Below, one piece after another: positions 1 through 14,305 of a stretch of 64,000 nt of DNA. Every line of letters starts with the position of its first letter. The first letter of the stretch is position 1. Location of the stretch: positions 434,001-498,000 of the forward strand of contig NZ_QMIL01000002.1 in assembly GCF_003316875.1 (NCBI RefSeq), read 5' to 3'. The translations under genes and the position numbers were made by a program. The stretch comes from Aliidiomarina celeris (GTDB taxonomy: Bacteria; Pseudomonadota; Gammaproteobacteria; Enterobacterales; Alteromonadaceae). The notes under the pieces are model-generated. The model was not told the DNA's origin. It saw only the letters and a list, made by a program, of their open reading frames with translations, and did not search any database.

Positions 1-274
1 GTTCGAAGCAGAAGTGTATGTATTGAGCAAAGAAGAAGGTGGACGTCACACTCCATTCTTCAAAGGCTACCGTCCACAGTTCTACTTCCGTACAACAGAC
101 GTAACGGGTGCGGTAGAGCTTCCAGAAGGCGTTGAAATGGTAATGCCAGGCGACAACATTAAGTTTGTTGTAGAGCTGATTGCTCCAATCGCGATGGACG
201 AAGGTTTGCGTTTCGCAATCCGTGAAGGTGGCCGTACTGTAGGTGCGGGCGTAGTATCTAAGATTCTAGACTAA
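1..274 (+). CDS. tuf: Elongation factor Tu, C-terminal end (partial)
   Basis: These are the last 91 codons of EF-Tu, the GTPase that delivers aminoacyl-tRNA to the ribosome; the start lies outside the window. The segment covers the end of domain 2 and most of domain 3 (beta-barrels contacting tRNA). By eye it is nucleotide-identical to 18643..18916 of the complete tuf copy in this window, which is the pattern expected when the two tuf genes of a gammaproteobacterium are kept alike by gene conversion. Its position just upstream of tRNA-Trp, secE and nusG matches the tufB place in related genomes, although two unrelated genes intervene here. Confidence 0.97.
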   Translation, partial: FEAEVYVLSKEEGGRHTPFFKGYRPQFYFRTTDVTGAVELPEGVEMVMPGDNIKFVVELIAPIAMDEGLRFAIREGGRTVGAGVVSKILD

Positions 275-320
275 GAATCGGATGCACGAGGGCGGTATTG
301 CCGCGCTCACCAAGATAGAG

Positions 321-344
321 AAGGCGCCTACGGGCGCCTTTTTT
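321..344 (+). terminator. Rho-independent terminator after tuf
   Basis: An 8-bp GC-rich stem (321-328 with 333-340) closes a TACG tetraloop and runs into a T tract. The same hairpin follows the second tuf gene at 18963..18986. Identity between the two loci continues through this terminator to position 348, with one mismatch at 284. Confidence 0.9.
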
Positions 345-357
345 GTTTGCGTAGGTA

Positions 358-431
358 CGGCACCGCCGTACATTGCACGATGTTGAATGCATACCAATCC
401 CGGCACCGCCGTACATTGCGCGATGGTGAAT
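358..431. repeat. Two direct copies of a 31-bp motif, 43 bp apart
   Basis: The motif beginning CGGCACCGCCGTACATTGC occurs at 358..388 and 401..431 with two mismatches. It lies between the tuf terminator and the glycerophosphodiesterase gene. No coding function is seen. It begins ten bases after the homology between the two tuf loci ends (position 348), so it marks the unique flank of this tuf copy. Confidence 0.75.
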
Positions 432-527
432 TTAAATCCCGATGAACGCGCAGCAATGCCGCGCGTTTCGCGATGTGAAATTCAGCTGTATACTCTAAGG
501 GTTGCTTAACAAATGTAAGGGCTTCTG

Positions 528-1292
528 ATGACCACTTGGATCAGCCACCGCGGGTTTTGCGGAAAGCCGAACGAAGCGCAGAACACTGAGAATACAGCGG
601 AAGCTTTTCACGCCGCAATTGAGTTTGGTTTTGACCACTTAGAAACGGATTTGCGAACAACCGAAGACGGCCATATTGTTCTATGTCACGACCCAGATTT
701 AAACCGCGTGTCGGGTAGCACGAGAGCAATTCACGAAATGTCTCGCAAGGAATTAGCAAACGAGCGTTTACTACACGGCGAGCGGCTTTTGTTTTTCGAC
801 CAATTCTTGGAGCATTTTTCTCATTTAAATTGGATTCTCGACATCAAGCCCGAGCACGCCTCGCGAACCATTGAGGTACTCAGCACTTGGAGCCGTGATC
901 CAGCAGTTGCCGAATTCCTAGCAAACCGCGCCCGATATTTATTCTGGGACGCGAAACATGAGCAGCATTTAACGAGCGAACTACCAGATGCCACCTGCCT
1001 TGCTCGAGACCGGGCTTGCTATCGAGCAGGTGTCGCCTCTCTGTTTGGAGTGCCCACCCTCGGCAATATTCAAGCGGGGCAAGCTTATGCCGTACCACCG
1101 CGTATTGCCGGCGTTCCTATCTTAAATGAAAATTTAGTAAAACGTTTCCATCAACAGAATGCTAAAGTGATTGGATATCTTCCAGAAACAGACGCCGACC
1201 ATAAGAAAGCGTTGCAAGCCAATGTTGACCAACTACTGACAAACCATGCACACTTAAAGGCGGATTCATTCCTACTGCTGGGAGACGATTAA
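528..1292 (+). CDS. Glycerophosphodiester phosphodiesterase family protein
   Basis: A 254-residue protein with the GDPD fold signature: HRG near residue 7, the ENT motif near residue 21, a metal-binding ExD pair (ETD near residue 39), and a catalytic CHDPDL near residue 52. Family members hydrolyse glycerophosphodiesters to glycerol-3-phosphate and an alcohol. No signal peptide is visible, so a cytoplasmic enzyme is likely. Length matches the short single-domain members. A TAAGGG sequence lies a few bases upstream of the ATG. The next gene starts one base after its stop, so the two are probably co-transcribed. Substrate is unknown. The gene sits between tuf and tRNA-Trp-secE, a place often empty in relatives. 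Confidence 0.88.
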   Translation: MTTWISHRGFCGKPNEAQNTENTAEAFHAAIEFGFDHLETDLRTTEDGHIVLCHDPDLNRVSGSTRAIHEMSRKELANERLLHGERLLFFDQFLEHFSHLNWILDIKPEHASRTIEVLSTWSRDPAVAEFLANRARYLFWDAKHEQHLTSELPDATCLARDRACYRAGVASLFGVPTLGNIQAGQAYAVPPRIAGVPILNENLVKRFHQQNAKVIGYLPETDADHKKALQANVDQLLTNHAHLKADSFLLLGDD

Positions 1293-1293
1293 T

Positions 1294-1788
1294 ATGTACA
1301 CGCGCTTATTGTGGGTTTCTTGCTTGCTGCCTTTGTTGTATGCGTTACCAGTTGCGGCGGCTAATAATCCTATCTCTATCTCAGTTGGCGCGGGTATAAA
1401 TTATACCGGTTATGGGGCCGCTGTGGGTTATTCTTGGGAACACAGTAGTATTTCAGTTTCGGCTGGGCTAATGACATCGTCACGGATATATGGCGAGCAT
1501 TTTGGTGGTGGTATTTCCTATCAACGTAACGACCTATTGAGTCAATACTTTGACAACCCAGAAAAGCACGCATTTGGTCTTTATGCAGGCACTGTGGGTA
1601 CAAGGTTCGATAATTTCGGTTTAGGGGGTTACCGTTATGAGCCACTTTACGGAGCAGCGTTAACCTACAATTACTTTTTTAATGGCTTCCATGACCGGGG
1701 TTTTCATGTTGGCGCTTTCCTCGGATATGGGGCAAATAGCGACGCCAACGCAACACCCGCAGGCCTGCAACTAGGCTATCGGTTTTAA
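1294..1788 (+). CDS. Small exported protein, probably outer-membrane beta-barrel-like
   Basis: I do not recognise a named family. The 164-residue product has an N-terminal signal peptide (hydrophobic LLWVSCLLPLLYALPV, likely cleavage after VAA near residue 22). The rest is rich in glycine, tyrosine and serine with alternating hydrophobic residues, and it ends in an aromatic residue (LGYRF), the usual C-terminal signature recognised by the Bam machinery. This suggests a small outer-membrane barrel of perhaps eight strands. It starts one base after the phosphodiesterase stop, so a shared transcript is likely. Function unknown; the barrel assignment is inference from composition and the C-terminus. 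Confidence 0.75.
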   Translation: MYTRLLWVSCLLPLLYALPVAAANNPISISVGAGINYTGYGAAVGYSWEHSSISVSAGLMTSSRIYGEHFGGGISYQRNDLLSQYFDNPEKHAFGLYAGTVGTRFDNFGLGGYRYEPLYGAALTYNYFFNGFHDRGFHVGAFLGYGANSDANATPAGLQLGYRF

Positions 1789-1800
1789 CCGAATCTAATC

Positions 1801-1828
1801 TTGCTTTTAAGCGTTTGATCGGTATAAT
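1801..1828 (+). promoter_or_regulatory. Candidate sigma-70 promoter for tRNA-Trp / secE-nusG
   Basis: A perfect TATAAT lies at 1823-1828 with TTGCTT at 1801-1806, 16 bases apart. Transcription would start near 1835, about 85 bases ahead of the tRNA. The -35 is weak, so confidence rests on the -10 box and position. Confidence 0.6.
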
Positions 1829-1920
1829 GACGCGTCCATTCTGGTCGCTTCCTCAATAACTCCCTTGCCTGCCTTGAAACGCACAAGGTTAGTGTATCGG
1901 CCGAATGGAAAACATGTTCT

Positions 1921-1997
1921 AGGGGTGTAGTTCCAATTGGTAGAACAGCGGTCTCCAAAACCGATGGTTGGGGGTTCGAATCCCTCCACCCCTGCCA
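1921..1997 (+). tRNA. trnW: tRNA-Trp (anticodon CCA)
   Basis: The 77-base sequence folds as a cloverleaf: acceptor AGGGGTG with CACCCCT, D stem GTTC with GAAC, anticodon loop CTCCAAA, T stem GGGGG with CCCTC and loop TTCGAAT, and an encoded CCA end. It lies directly upstream of secE, a common gammaproteobacterial order. Compared with E. coli tRNA-Trp it has one extra base in the D loop, A at position 24 and a G27/A43 mismatch at the top of the anticodon stem. Confidence 0.97.
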
Positions 1998-2057
1998 GAA
2001 TTTTAGCGGTGTGTAAACGCACCCAATACGATAGCGTAAGGTGCAGGACTTAGTATC

Positions 2058-2438
2058 ATGAGTGCAAATACAACAGAAAATGCAGCAAATCCTATGGACA
2101 GCGTAAAGTGGATTATTGCCATTGGTCTTCTTGCCGCAGCGGTGGTAGGAAACTACATGTTAGGCGATGTTTCCGTTGTCGTGCGTGCTATCGGTGTGAT
2201 TGTTTTAGTTGTGGCGGCGGCATTTGTTGCGGCGAGTACAGCAAAGGGCGATCAATTCATTAAGTTCTCAAAAGAGAGCCGTACCGAGGTTCGTAAAGTG
2301 GTATGGCCTTCGCGCAAAGAAGCCACCCAAACCACACTCATCGTATTAGGCGCTACGGTAATTGTTGCGCTTATCTTGTGGGGCTTAGACGGGATTTTAG
2401 TCCGGGTAGTGGGCTTTGCAACTGGTGTTAGCGTTTAA
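2058..2438 (+). CDS. secE: Preprotein translocase subunit SecE
   Basis: SecE is the essential clamp subunit of the SecYEG protein-conducting channel in the inner membrane. The 126-residue protein has two N-terminal membrane segments (about residues 17-35 and 41-60), a cytoplasmic amphipathic stretch with the conserved [13 protein letters not shown] motif (about 76-89), and a third membrane segment near residues 95-115. This is the three-segment E. coli form. nusG follows after 17 bases, the usual secE-nusG pair. Confidence 0.97.
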   Translation: MSANTTENAANPMDSVKWIIAIGLLAAAVVGNYMLGDVSVVVRAIGVIVLVVAAAFVAASTAKGDQFIKFSKESRTEVRKVVWPSRKEATQTTLIVLGATVIVALILWGLDGILVRVVGFATGVSV

Positions 2439-2455
2439 TTACAGGGGAAAGCAAC

Positions 2456-3001
2456 ATGACTGAAGAAGTTAAAAAGCGTTGGTATGTCGTTCAAGCTTTC
2501 TCTGGTTTTGAAGGCCGCGTAGCTAAAATTTTGCAAGAGCAAATTAAGCTGCATGGTATGGAAGATCGCTTCGGTCAAATTCTTGTACCGACCGAAGAAG
2601 TCGTAGAAATGCGCGGTACTCAAAAGCGTAAAAGCGAGCGTAAGTTCTTCCCTGGTTACGTACTGGTGGAAATGGCGATGGATGACCAAACCTGGCACTT
2701 AGTGAAGAGTACACCTCGTGTGTTGGGCTTCATTGGTGGCACGGCTGAACGCCCAGCACCTATAACGCAGAAAGAAGCAGACGCAATTTTAAACCGTTTA
2801 ACAGAGTCTGCAGACAAACCGCGTCCGAAAACTTTGTTCGAGCCGGGCGAAGTTATTCGCGTAACCGACGGACCCTTTGCCGATTTCAACGGTACTGTGG
2901 AAGACGTGGATTACGATAAAAGCCGCATGAAAGTTTCGGTTTCAATTTTTGGTCGTTCAACGCCAGTTGATTTGGATTTTAGCCAAGTCGAAAAAGGTTG
3001 A
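2456..3001 (+). CDS. nusG: Transcription termination/antitermination factor NusG
   Basis: NusG binds the RNA polymerase clamp and couples transcription to Rho or to ribosomal S10. The 181-residue product equals the E. coli length. An N-terminal NGN domain begins [14 protein letters not shown], and [10 protein letters not shown] and [11 protein letters not shown] follow. The C-terminal KOW domain begins around [19 protein letters not shown] (about residues 125-145). SD AGGGGAAAG lies just ahead of the ATG. A hairpin with a T tract follows, before rplK. Confidence 0.98.
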   Translation: MTEEVKKRWYVVQAFSGFEGRVAKILQEQIKLHGMEDRFGQILVPTEEVVEMRGTQKRKSERKFFPGYVLVEMAMDDQTWHLVKSTPRVLGFIGGTAERPAPITQKEADAILNRLTESADKPRPKTLFEPGEVIRVTDGPFADFNGTVEDVDYDKSRMKVSVSIFGRSTPVDLDFSQVEKG

Positions 3002-3008
3002 TCCTGTT

Positions 3009-3040
3009 GGCGGATTCCTATACAATCCGCCTCCGTTTTT
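3009..3040 (+). terminator. Hairpin with T tract between nusG and rplK
   Basis: GGCGGATT at 3009-3016 pairs with AATCCGCC at 3024-3031 around a 7-base loop, followed by TCCG and five T. It fits a terminator or partial attenuator separating secE-nusG from the rplKA unit. The rest of the rplK leader (3041-3115) may carry the ribosomal L1 regulatory site, but I could not identify that structure with confidence. Confidence 0.75.
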
Positions 3041-3115
3041 CATATTCGGGTAGCCGTTTGAGTAGGTCTCCTCTTGGTCTACGAGGCGTTTCACCCATAA
3101 TTACAGAGGTTTATC

Positions 3116-3544
3116 ATGGCTAAGAAAGTCTCCGCCATCATCAAGCTGCAAGTAGCAGCTGGTGCGGCAAACCCTTCACCACCCGTTGGTCCAGCGTTGG
3201 GTCAGCACGGTGTTAACATCATGGAATTCTGTAAAGCGTTCAACGCTTCTACAGGCGAACTTGAAAAAGGCGCTCCTGTTCCTGTTGAAATCACTGTGTT
3301 TGAAGATCGCTCGTTCACCTTTATCACTAAAACGCCTCCTGCGGCATTCTTGTTGAAAAAAGCAGCTGGCATTAAGAGCGGTTCAGGTCGTCCTAACACT
3401 GAGAAAGTGGGTACTGTTACCCGCGCACAACTCGAAGAAATTGCAAAAACCAAAGAACCGGATCTGACTGCGTCAGATATGGAAGCAGCGGTACGTACTA
3501 TCGCTGGCTCTGCGCGTTCTATGGGTCTTAAGGTAGAGGGCTAA
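3116..3544 (+). CDS. rplK: 50S ribosomal protein L11
   Basis: L11 forms the GTPase-associated centre with 23S rRNA helices 43/44 and the L10-L12 stalk. The 142-residue protein is full length. Family motifs are clear: [25 protein letters not shown] near the N-terminus (proline-rich linker side), [18 protein letters not shown] in the middle, and the rRNA-binding C-terminal domain ending [21 protein letters not shown] precedes the ATG. rplA starts four bases after the stop, as in E. coli, where L1 represses both genes by binding the leader. Confidence 0.98.
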   Translation: MAKKVSAIIKLQVAAGAANPSPPVGPALGQHGVNIMEFCKAFNASTGELEKGAPVPVEITVFEDRSFTFITKTPPAAFLLKKAAGIKSGSGRPNTEKVGTVTRAQLEEIAKTKEPDLTASDMEAAVRTIAGSARSMGLKVEG

Positions 3545-3548
3545 GCAG

Positions 3549-4250
3549 ATGGCACGTTTAACTAAGCGCATGAAAGCAATCCGCGAAGCCGTTGATAACA
3601 CGCGTGACTACGAAATCAACGAAGCAATCGCATTATTAAAGAAACTTGCAACTGCAAAGTTCACTGAAAGCGTAGACGTTGCTGTGAACCTTGGCATTGA
3701 CGCTCGTAAATCAGACCAAAACGTACGTGGTGCTACCGTACTGCCGAACGGTACTGGCCGTGACGTTCGCGTTGCTGTATTTACCTCAGGCGCGAATGCT
3801 GACAAAGCGAAAGAAGCCGGTGCTGACTTAGTCGGTATGGAAGACCTAGCTGAGCAAGTGAAGAAAGGCGTAATGGACTTTGACGTTGTTATCGCTTCTC
3901 CAGACGCAATGCGCGTTGTTGGTCAATTAGGTCAGGTATTAGGTCCGCGTGGTCTTATGCCAAACCCGAAAACTGGTACTGTAACTCCAGACGTAGCAAC
4001 TGCAGTTAAAAATGCAAAAGCGGGTCAGGTACGCTACCGTAACGACAAGAATGGTATCATTCACTGCACCATCGGTCGTGTAGACTTCGAAGACGCGAAA
4101 TTGAAAGAAAACCTTGAAGCCCTTATTGTGGCGCTGAAGAAAGCCAAGCCTTCTTCAGCAAAAGGTACATTTATTGGACGTGTAAGCTTGTCGACCACTA
4201 TGGGCGCGGGCGTACGTGTTGACCAAGCTTCATTGGACGTTCGCGCGTAA
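3549..4250 (+). CDS. rplA: 50S ribosomal protein L1
   Basis: L1 forms the mobile stalk at the tRNA exit side and in E. coli represses the L11 operon. The product is 233 residues, close to the E. coli length. It begins [16 protein letters not shown] and contains [29 protein letters not shown]-type sequence (seen as [14 protein letters not shown]) and the C-terminal [11 protein letters not shown]. It directly follows rplK with a four-base gap. Confidence 0.98.
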   Translation: MARLTKRMKAIREAVDNTRDYEINEAIALLKKLATAKFTESVDVAVNLGIDARKSDQNVRGATVLPNGTGRDVRVAVFTSGANADKAKEAGADLVGMEDLAEQVKKGVMDFDVVIASPDAMRVVGQLGQVLGPRGLMPNPKTGTVTPDVATAVKNAKAGQVRYRNDKNGIIHCTIGRVDFEDAKLKENLEALIVALKKAKPSSAKGTFIGRVSLSTTMGAGVRVDQASLDVRA

Positions 4251-4279
4251 GCCGAAACCAAGAAAAGCTTGAAGGTTTT

Positions 4280-4402
4280 AGGGTTGGAGTCGCCTCCTCA
4301 CTTGTTGTTGAAGTGGCTCCCATCCAAGACCGCAGGTGTTCATACCGTGAGGTAAGAGCTTAATTTCTTTCAATCCTGAAAGAGCCTGCGCAGATGGTGA
4401 TA
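4280..4402 (+). promoter_or_regulatory. Ribosomal L10 leader RNA
   Basis: The rplA-rplJ spacer carries the conserved autoregulatory leader to which the L10-L12 complex binds to repress rplJL translation. Blocks matching the E. coli leader are visible: GGGTTGGAG at 4281-4289, the AAGACCGCAGGTGTT block at about 4327-4341, CTTAAT in the loop, and CCTGCG with AGATGGTGA at about 4385-4400, which pairs back. A further hairpin (about 4483-4506, CCGG-TTTT-CCGG flanked by GAGG/CCTC) sits just upstream of the rplJ SD. Confidence 0.85.
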
Positions 4403-4526
4403 TCCGACTCAGACTCTCTGGGTAAGAGATTCACCGTGACAAAGCGGCAAGGGAGCGTGAGCAAACTTGTCACATTGGAACGTTGAGGCCGGTTTTCCGG
4501 TTCCTCAGTAAAAAGAGGTGATACTA

Positions 4527-5045
4527 GTGGCACTAGGTTTAGAAGCAAAAAAGCTGATCGTTAAAGAAGTTAACGAAGTAGCTTCAGAAGCTCTATCCGT
4601 CGCTGTTGCTGAGTATCGTGGTATGGAAGTTGCGGACATGACCCGACTTCGCGTCCAAGCGCGCCAGCAAGGTGTATATCTGAAGGTAATTCGGAACACA
4701 TTAGCGAAGCGTGCTTTACAAGGCACGAAGTTTGAAGACATTGAACCAGCACTGACAGGTCCTCTTGTTTATGGCTTCTCAATCGATGCACCAGGCGGCG
4801 CTGCTCGCTTGTTCAAAGATTTCGCCAAAGAAAGCAAGGTTCTGAAAGTAACGGCATTGTCGATTGGAAATGGCCTTATGGGTCCAGAAAAATTGGACGC
4901 AGTTGCATCACTTCCAACACGCGACGAAGCGTTGGCCAAATTGCTTGCTACCTTCAAAGCGCCTGTATCGAAATTTGTTCGTACTATCAACGAAGTACCT
5001 ACAAAATTTGTACGCGTTTTGTCAGCAATCAAAGACGCCAAATAA
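4527..5045 (+). CDS. rplJ: 50S ribosomal protein L10
   Basis: L10 anchors L7/L12 dimers to the ribosomal stalk and is the operon's translational repressor. I place the start at GTG 4527, giving (V/M)ALGLEAKK, which matches the family N-terminus; a GTG nine bases earlier would add three residues and overlaps the SD AAAGAGG (4512-4517). The protein is 172 residues, with [10 protein letters not shown] and [11 protein letters not shown] motifs and a C-terminal helix that carries L12. It is preceded by the L10 leader and followed by rplL. Confidence 0.95.
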   Translation: MALGLEAKKLIVKEVNEVASEALSVAVAEYRGMEVADMTRLRVQARQQGVYLKVIRNTLAKRALQGTKFEDIEPALTGPLVYGFSIDAPGGAARLFKDFAKESKVLKVTALSIGNGLMGPEKLDAVASLPTRDEALAKLLATFKAPVSKFVRTINEVPTKFVRVLSAIKDAK

Positions 5046-5094
5046 GCGACTTAACAATTTATTTTTATTTACTTAAACCCAGGAGTTTAGAGAA

Positions 5095-5469
5095 ATGGCT
5101 CTGACTAAAGAAGATATTTTAAACGCGATCGCTGAAATGCCAGTTATGGAACTGGTTGAATTGATCGAAGCTGCTGAAGAAAAATTCGGTGTTGACGCAT
5201 CTGCTGCTGTTGCAGTAGCTGCTGGCCCTGCTGCCGCTGCTGAAGCTGCAGAAGAGAAAACTGAATTTGACGTAGTTCTTAAAGCAGCTGGCGCTAACAA
5301 AGTAGCAGCTATCAAAGCAGTACGTGCAGCAACTGGCCTAGGCTTGAAAGAAGCCAAAGCAATGGTTGAATCAGCACCTGTAGCTGTTAAAGAAGGCGTG
5401 AACAAAGACGAAGCTGAAGCACTGAAAAAAGAGCTTGAAGAAGCTGGTGCGGAAGTTGAAGTTAAGTAA
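5095..5469 (+). CDS. rplL: 50S ribosomal protein L7/L12
   Basis: The 124-residue protein has the N-terminal dimerisation domain (residues 1-30, [21 protein letters not shown]), an Ala/Gly-rich flexible hinge (about 37-52), and the C-terminal factor-binding domain with [12 protein letters not shown] and [11 protein letters not shown]. It recruits EF-G, EF-Tu and IF2 to the ribosome. SD CAGGAG lies ahead of the ATG. An attenuator-like hairpin lies between it and rpoB. Confidence 0.98.
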   Translation: MALTKEDILNAIAEMPVMELVELIEAAEEKFGVDASAAVAVAAGPAAAAEAAEEKTEFDVVLKAAGANKVAAIKAVRAATGLGLKEAKAMVESAPVAVKEGVNKDEAEALKKELEEAGAEVEVK

Positions 5470-5505
5470 TTCGCTTAACTTGCAATAAGGCCAGAAATGG
5501 CTTTA

Positions 5506-5536
5506 GGCTGGTGACTTTTTAGTCACCAGCCTTTTT
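5506..5536 (+). terminator. rplL-rpoB attenuator hairpin
   Basis: A perfect 11-bp stem (5506-5516 with 5521-5531) closes a TTTT loop and is followed by five T. In E. coli a partial terminator at this point lowers rpoBC expression relative to rplJL, and this hairpin is well placed for that role. The rest of the 205-base spacer holds nothing else I recognise. Confidence 0.85.
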
Positions 5537-5674
5537 GCGCTAAAAAGGATAGTCGGGTTTCCTGTGTCCCCAACTGTTCTACAACCAATCACAGGCGGAC
5601 GGATTGTGACAAACTCCGTTGGCTGCTGCCACTATAGGCAGCTTGGGTCAGAAATCAGCTAGCTGAGGAACCCC

Positions 5675-8600
5675 ATGGCGTACTCCTACTCTGAAAAAAA
5701 ACGTATTCGTAAGGACTTCGGGAAACGTCCCCAAGTTCTAGAAGTACCTTACTTGCTCTCAATTCAGCTCGACTCATTTAAGAAGTTTATCGAAGCAGAT
5801 CCAGAAGGCCAGTATGGTCTCGAAGCTGCATTTCGGTCAGTCTTCCCAATCTCGAGCTACTCCGGCAATACTGAGCTGCAATACGTCAGCTACCGTCTTG
5901 GAGAACCTGTATTTGATGTAAATGAGTGTCAAATTCGCGGCGTTACCTACTCTGCACCGTTACGCGTTAAGCTGCGTTTAGTGGTGTACGATAAAGACGC
6001 ACCCGCGGGCACCGTAAAAGACATCAAGGAACAGGAAGTTTACATGGGCGAAATTCCGCTCATGACCGATAACGGAACCTTTGTAATTAACGGTACGGAA
6101 CGAGTCATCGTTTCTCAGCTGCACCGTTCACCAGGTGTGTTCTTCGATCACGATCGAGGCAAAACACACTCGTCAGGTAAAGTTTTATATAACGCACGGG
6201 TTATTCCTTACCGTGGTTCATGGCTCGACTTCGAGTTTGACCCGAAAGACAACGTATTCGTGCGTATCGATCGCCGTCGTAAACTTCCTGCGTCTATTAT
6301 TTTGCGCGCATTGGAATATTCCGACGAGCAGATTCTCGATATGTTCTTCGACAAAACTCAATTTGAGATTCGTCGCAACAAGCTGTTTATGACGCTTGTT
6401 CCAGAGCGTTTACGTGGCGAGACTGCACTTTTCGACATTAAATCACCAGACGGCGATTTAATTGTGGAGAAAGGGCGTCGCGTAACGGCTCGACACATTA
6501 AACAAATTACTGATCTTGCTATTAGTGAAATGGAAGTGCCGCACGACTACCTCGTGGGCAAAGTCCTCGCTAAAGATTACGTGAACAAAAAAACCGGCGA
6601 AATTGTTACCACTGCAAACAGCATTGTTACTTTAGAGCTGTTAGCTGCGTTAACCGAAGCAGGCTTTAAGAAATTCGAAACACTGTTCATTAACGACCTC
6701 GATCATGGTCCTTATATCAGTGAAACGCTTCGTATCGACTCAAGCACAAATAAACTTGAAGCGTTGGTCGAAATTTATCGCATGATGCGCCCAGGCGAGC
6801 CGCCAACCAAAGATGCAGCAGAAAGCTTGTTCGAGAACTTGTTCTTCTCTGAAGACCGTTACGACTTGTCGACTGTTGGTCGCATGAAGTTTAACCGTCG
6901 TTTAGGGCGCAGCGAAGAAACGGGTTCTGGTACCTTAACCCGCGAAGATATCGTTGAGGTTATGAAAAAGCTGATCGAAATCCGTAACGGTTTAGACGTT
7001 GTGGATGATATCGATCACCTTGGTAACCGTCGTATTCGTTCTGTTGGTGAAATGGCAGAGAACCAATTCCGTGTAGGCTTGGTTCGTGTAGAGCGCGCTG
7101 TAAAAGAGCGCTTAAGCCAAGGCGATTTAGACGCGGTTATGCCACAAGACTTGATCAACGCCAAGCCAATCTCGGCGGCAGTGAAAGAGTTCTTTGGTTC
7201 AAGCCAGTTGTCTCAGTTTATGGACCAAAACAACCCGTTGTCAGAAGTTACGCACAAGCGTCGTATTTCTGCTTTGGGTCCAGGTGGTTTGACACGTGAG
7301 CGTGCGGGCTTCGAAGTACGTGACGTGCACCCAACGCACTACGGTCGCTTGTGTCCAATCGAAACACCGGAAGGTCCAAACATTGGTTTGATCAACTCGT
7401 TATCAACCTTCTCGCGCACCAACGAATATGGCTTCTTAGAAACGCCCTATCGTCGTGTTGAAAACGGTGTGGTAACAGACGAAGTTGAATACTTGTCGGC
7501 AATTGAAGAAGGCAAATATGTAATCGCGCAGGCGAACATTCAGTTGAACGAGAAAGGCGAGATTGTAGAAGACCTCGTACCTTCACGTCACAATAATGAA
7601 TTTACGCTGATGAACCGCGATCAAGTTCAGTTTATGGACGTAGCGCCGCAGCAAATCGTATCGATTGCCGCCAGCTTAATTCCATTCTTAGAACACGATG
7701 ACGCCAACCGTGCATTGATGGGTTCGAACATGCAACGTCAGGCAGTGCCTGGCTTACGTGCCGACAAACCATTAGTAGGTACGGGTGTTGAGCGTACGGT
7801 AGCGGTTGACTCGGGTGTAACCGTAGTGGCCAAGCGGGGTGGTGTGATTGATTACGTAGACGCTGCCCGTATTGTCGTAAAGGTAAATGAAGAAGAAATG
7901 GTACCTGGCGAAGCCGGTATCGACATTTATAACCTTACTAAGTACACACGTTCGAACCAAAACACCTGTATTAACCAAAAACCATGCGTGAACCCGGGTG
8001 AACCGGTAATGCGCGGCGACGTGTTAGCCGACGGTCCTTCAACCGACCTGGGCGAATTGGCACTTGGCCAGAACATGCGCGTAGCCTTTATGCCGTGGAA
8101 TGGTTACAACTTCGAAGACTCGATTCTTATTAGTGAGCGCGTGGTAGACGAAGACCGTTTAACCACGATTCACATTCAAGAGCTGAGCTGCGTAGCGCGT
8201 GACACAAAACTGGGTTCTGAAGAGATTACCGCAGATATTCCGAACGTGGGTGAGTCTGCATTAGGTAAGCTTGATAACTCGGGTGTTGTTTACATCGGTG
8301 CGGAAGTAAAAGGTGGCGATATTCTGGTCGGTAAGGTAACGCCGAAGGGCGAAACTCAGCTTACGCCAGAAGAAAAGCTCCTGCGTGCAATTTTCGGTGA
8401 GAAAGCGTCTGACGTAAAAGACAGCTCATTGCGCGTGCCTAATGGTGTGAACGGTACTGTTATCGACGTGCAAGTGTTTACTCGTGACGGCGTTGAGAAA
8501 GATCAGCGTGCCCTCGATATCGAATCAATGCAGCTTGCGCAAGTGAAGAAAGACCTCGGCGACGAGTTCAAGATTCTTGAAGACGGTATTTACACCCGTG

Positions 8601-9703
8601 TGCGTAACTTATTGCTAGCCAATGGTTTCGACGAGTCTAAGTTAGCTGCAATTGACCGTTCAAAATGGTTAACGCAGAACTTGAAAGACGAGTCGGCGCA
8701 GCAAGACCTTGAACAGCTTGCTGCTCAGCACGAAGAAATTCGTGCCGATTACGACAAACGTTTAGAGCAGAAGCGTCGTAAGATTACTCAAGGCGATGAC
8801 TTACAGCCGGGCGTATTAAAGATTGTAAAGGTTTACCTTGCGGTGAAGCGTCGCATTCAGCCGGGTGATAAAATGGCCGGTCGTCACGGTAACAAAGGTG
8901 TAATCTCTACCATTGTTCCAGTAGAAGACATGCCGTACGACGAAACAGGCGAGCCTGTAGATATCGTATTGAACCCATTGGGTGTACCTTCGCGGATGAA
9001 CGTGGGTCAGATCCTTGAAACTCACTTAGGCGCAGCGGCGCGTGGTATTGGTCGTAAGATCGACACCATGCTTGCGGAACAACGCAAACTTGCTGAGCTT
9101 CGCGAGTTCTTGCAAAACGTATACGACTTAGGCAAAGGCCGTCAGGAAGTAAATATCGACGAGTTTAGCGACGAAGAAGTATTGCGTTTAGCGGAGAACC
9201 TGAAAAAAGGTTTACCGATTGCAACGCCTGTATTCGACGGTGCTATTGAATCAGAAATCAAAGGGTTACTAAAACTTGCAGATTTACCTGAGTCTGGACA
9301 AATCAAACTGTACGATGGTCGTACCGGTGATTCGTTCGAGCGCCCAGTAACTGTGGGTTACATGTACATGTTGAAGCTGAACCACTTAGTAGACGACAAG
9401 ATGCACGCGCGTTCTACGGGATCGTACAGCCTTGTTACTCAGCAGCCGCTGGGTGGTAAAGCGCAGTTCGGTGGTCAGCGTTTCGGTGAGATGGAAGTGT
9501 GGGCACTTGAAGCATACGGCGCAGCGTACACGTTGCAAGAAATGCTGACGGTGAAATCAGACGACGTCAACGGCCGTACCAAAATGTACAAGAACATCGT
9601 CGATGGTAACCATGAGATGGATCCAGGCATGCCGGAGTCGTTCAACGTATTGTTGAAAGAGATTCGCTCGCTCGGTATCAACATCGAGTTAGAAGACGAA
9701 TAA
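5675..9703 (+). CDS. rpoB: RNA polymerase beta subunit
   Basis: RpoB forms half of the RNA polymerase catalytic cleft. At 1342 residues it has the E. coli length, and its N-terminus ([20 protein letters not shown]) is nearly the same. The rifampicin-pocket cluster (near residues 505-535) reads [20 protein letters not shown] followed by [10 protein letters not shown], so the D516, H526 and S531 equivalents are wild type. The C-terminal part has [13 protein letters not shown] and the switch/clamp region ending with the [20 protein letters not shown] helix. It starts 205 bases after rplL and is followed by rpoC after 64 bases. Confidence 0.99.
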   Translation: MAYSYSEKKRIRKDFGKRPQVLEVPYLLSIQLDSFKKFIEADPEGQYGLEAAFRSVFPISSYSGNTELQYVSYRLGEPVFDVNECQIRGVTYSAPLRVKLRLVVYDKDAPAGTVKDIKEQEVYMGEIPLMTDNGTFVINGTERVIVSQLHRSPGVFFDHDRGKTHSSGKVLYNARVIPYRGSWLDFEFDPKDNVFVRIDRRRKLPASIILRALEYSDEQILDMFFDKTQFEIRRNKLFMTLVPERLRGETALFDIKSPDGDLIVEKGRRVTARHIKQITDLAISEMEVPHDYLVGKVLAKDYVNKKTGEIVTTANSIVTLELLAALTEAGFKKFETLFINDLDHGPYISETLRIDSSTNKLEALVEIYRMMRPGEPPTKDAAESLFENLFFSEDRYDLSTVGRMKFNRRLGRSEETGSGTLTREDIVEVMKKLIEIRNGLDVVDDIDHLGNRRIRSVGEMAENQFRVGLVRVERAVKERLSQGDLDAVMPQDLINAKPISAAVKEFFGSSQLSQFMDQNNPLSEVTHKRRISALGPGGLTRERAGFEVRDVHPTHYGRLCPIETPEGPNIGLINSLSTFSRTNEYGFLETPYRRVENGVVTDEVEYLSAIEEGKYVIAQANIQLNEKGEIVEDLVPSRHNNEFTLMNRDQVQFMDVAPQQIVSIAASLIPFLEHDDANRALMGSNMQRQAVPGLRADKPLVGTGVERTVAVDSGVTVVAKRGGVIDYVDAARIVVKVNEEEMVPGEAGIDIYNLTKYTRSNQNTCINQKPCVNPGEPVMRGDVLADGPSTDLGELALGQNMRVAFMPWNGYNFEDSILISERVVDEDRLTTIHIQELSCVARDTKLGSEEITADIPNVGESALGKLDNSGVVYIGAEVKGGDILVGKVTPKGETQLTPEEKLLRAIFGEKASDVKDSSLRVPNGVNGTVIDVQVFTRDGVEKDQRALDIESMQLAQVKKDLGDEFKILEDGIYTRVRNLLLANGFDESKLAAIDRSKWLTQNLKDESAQQDLEQLAAQHEEIRADYDKRLEQKRRKITQGDDLQPGVLKIVKVYLAVKRRIQPGDKMAGRHGNKGVISTIVPVEDMPYDETGEPVDIVLNPLGVPSRMNVGQILETHLGAAARGIGRKIDTMLAEQRKLAELREFLQNVYDLGKGRQEVNIDEFSDEEVLRLAENLKKGLPIATPVFDGAIESEIKGLLKLADLPESGQIKLYDGRTGDSFERPVTVGYMYMLKLNHLVDDKMHARSTGSYSLVTQQPLGGKAQFGGQRFGEMEVWALEAYGAAYTLQEMLTVKSDDVNGRTKMYKNIVDGNHEMDPGMPESFNVLLKEIRSLGINIELEDE

Positions 9704-9767
9704 AGACCCCGGTACAGGGGGCGATTGTCGCCCCCTGGCAAGAGTTAACTCCGACAGGAGACGAAAC

Positions 9768-13988
<4,221 letters not shown>

Positions 13989-14014
13989 GCATACATAATC
14001 GAATATGCGAACTT

Positions 14015-14043
14015 AAAAAAACCCAGCTTCGGCTGGGTTTTTT
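14015..14043 (+). terminator. Rho-independent terminator after rpoC
   Basis: AACCCAGC and GCTGGGTT pair around a TTCG tetraloop, with flanking A and T tracts that extend the stem. It ends the rplJL-rpoBC unit. Confidence 0.95.
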
Positions 14044-14305
14044 ATTGCTCATTTGGTAAAGCGCTGTTGATACGTGTTGGCGCCTTTGTAAAAAACAGCC
14101 TTGAGTGGGCACGTCTACCGAGATTTTGCTGGTCACAACTTGCCCGTTCTTTAACGCCAATGGTGAATTATTCGACGTTTAAGTTGTTACTGTACGTACG
14201 AAACGTGACGGTGCAACCATCGAACACGAGCAATCGCTAAATGAACCGTAAATGATAAGGCTCGCTCTGAGCCTAATCGATAACCGCATATATCACCCTA
14301 CCTGC

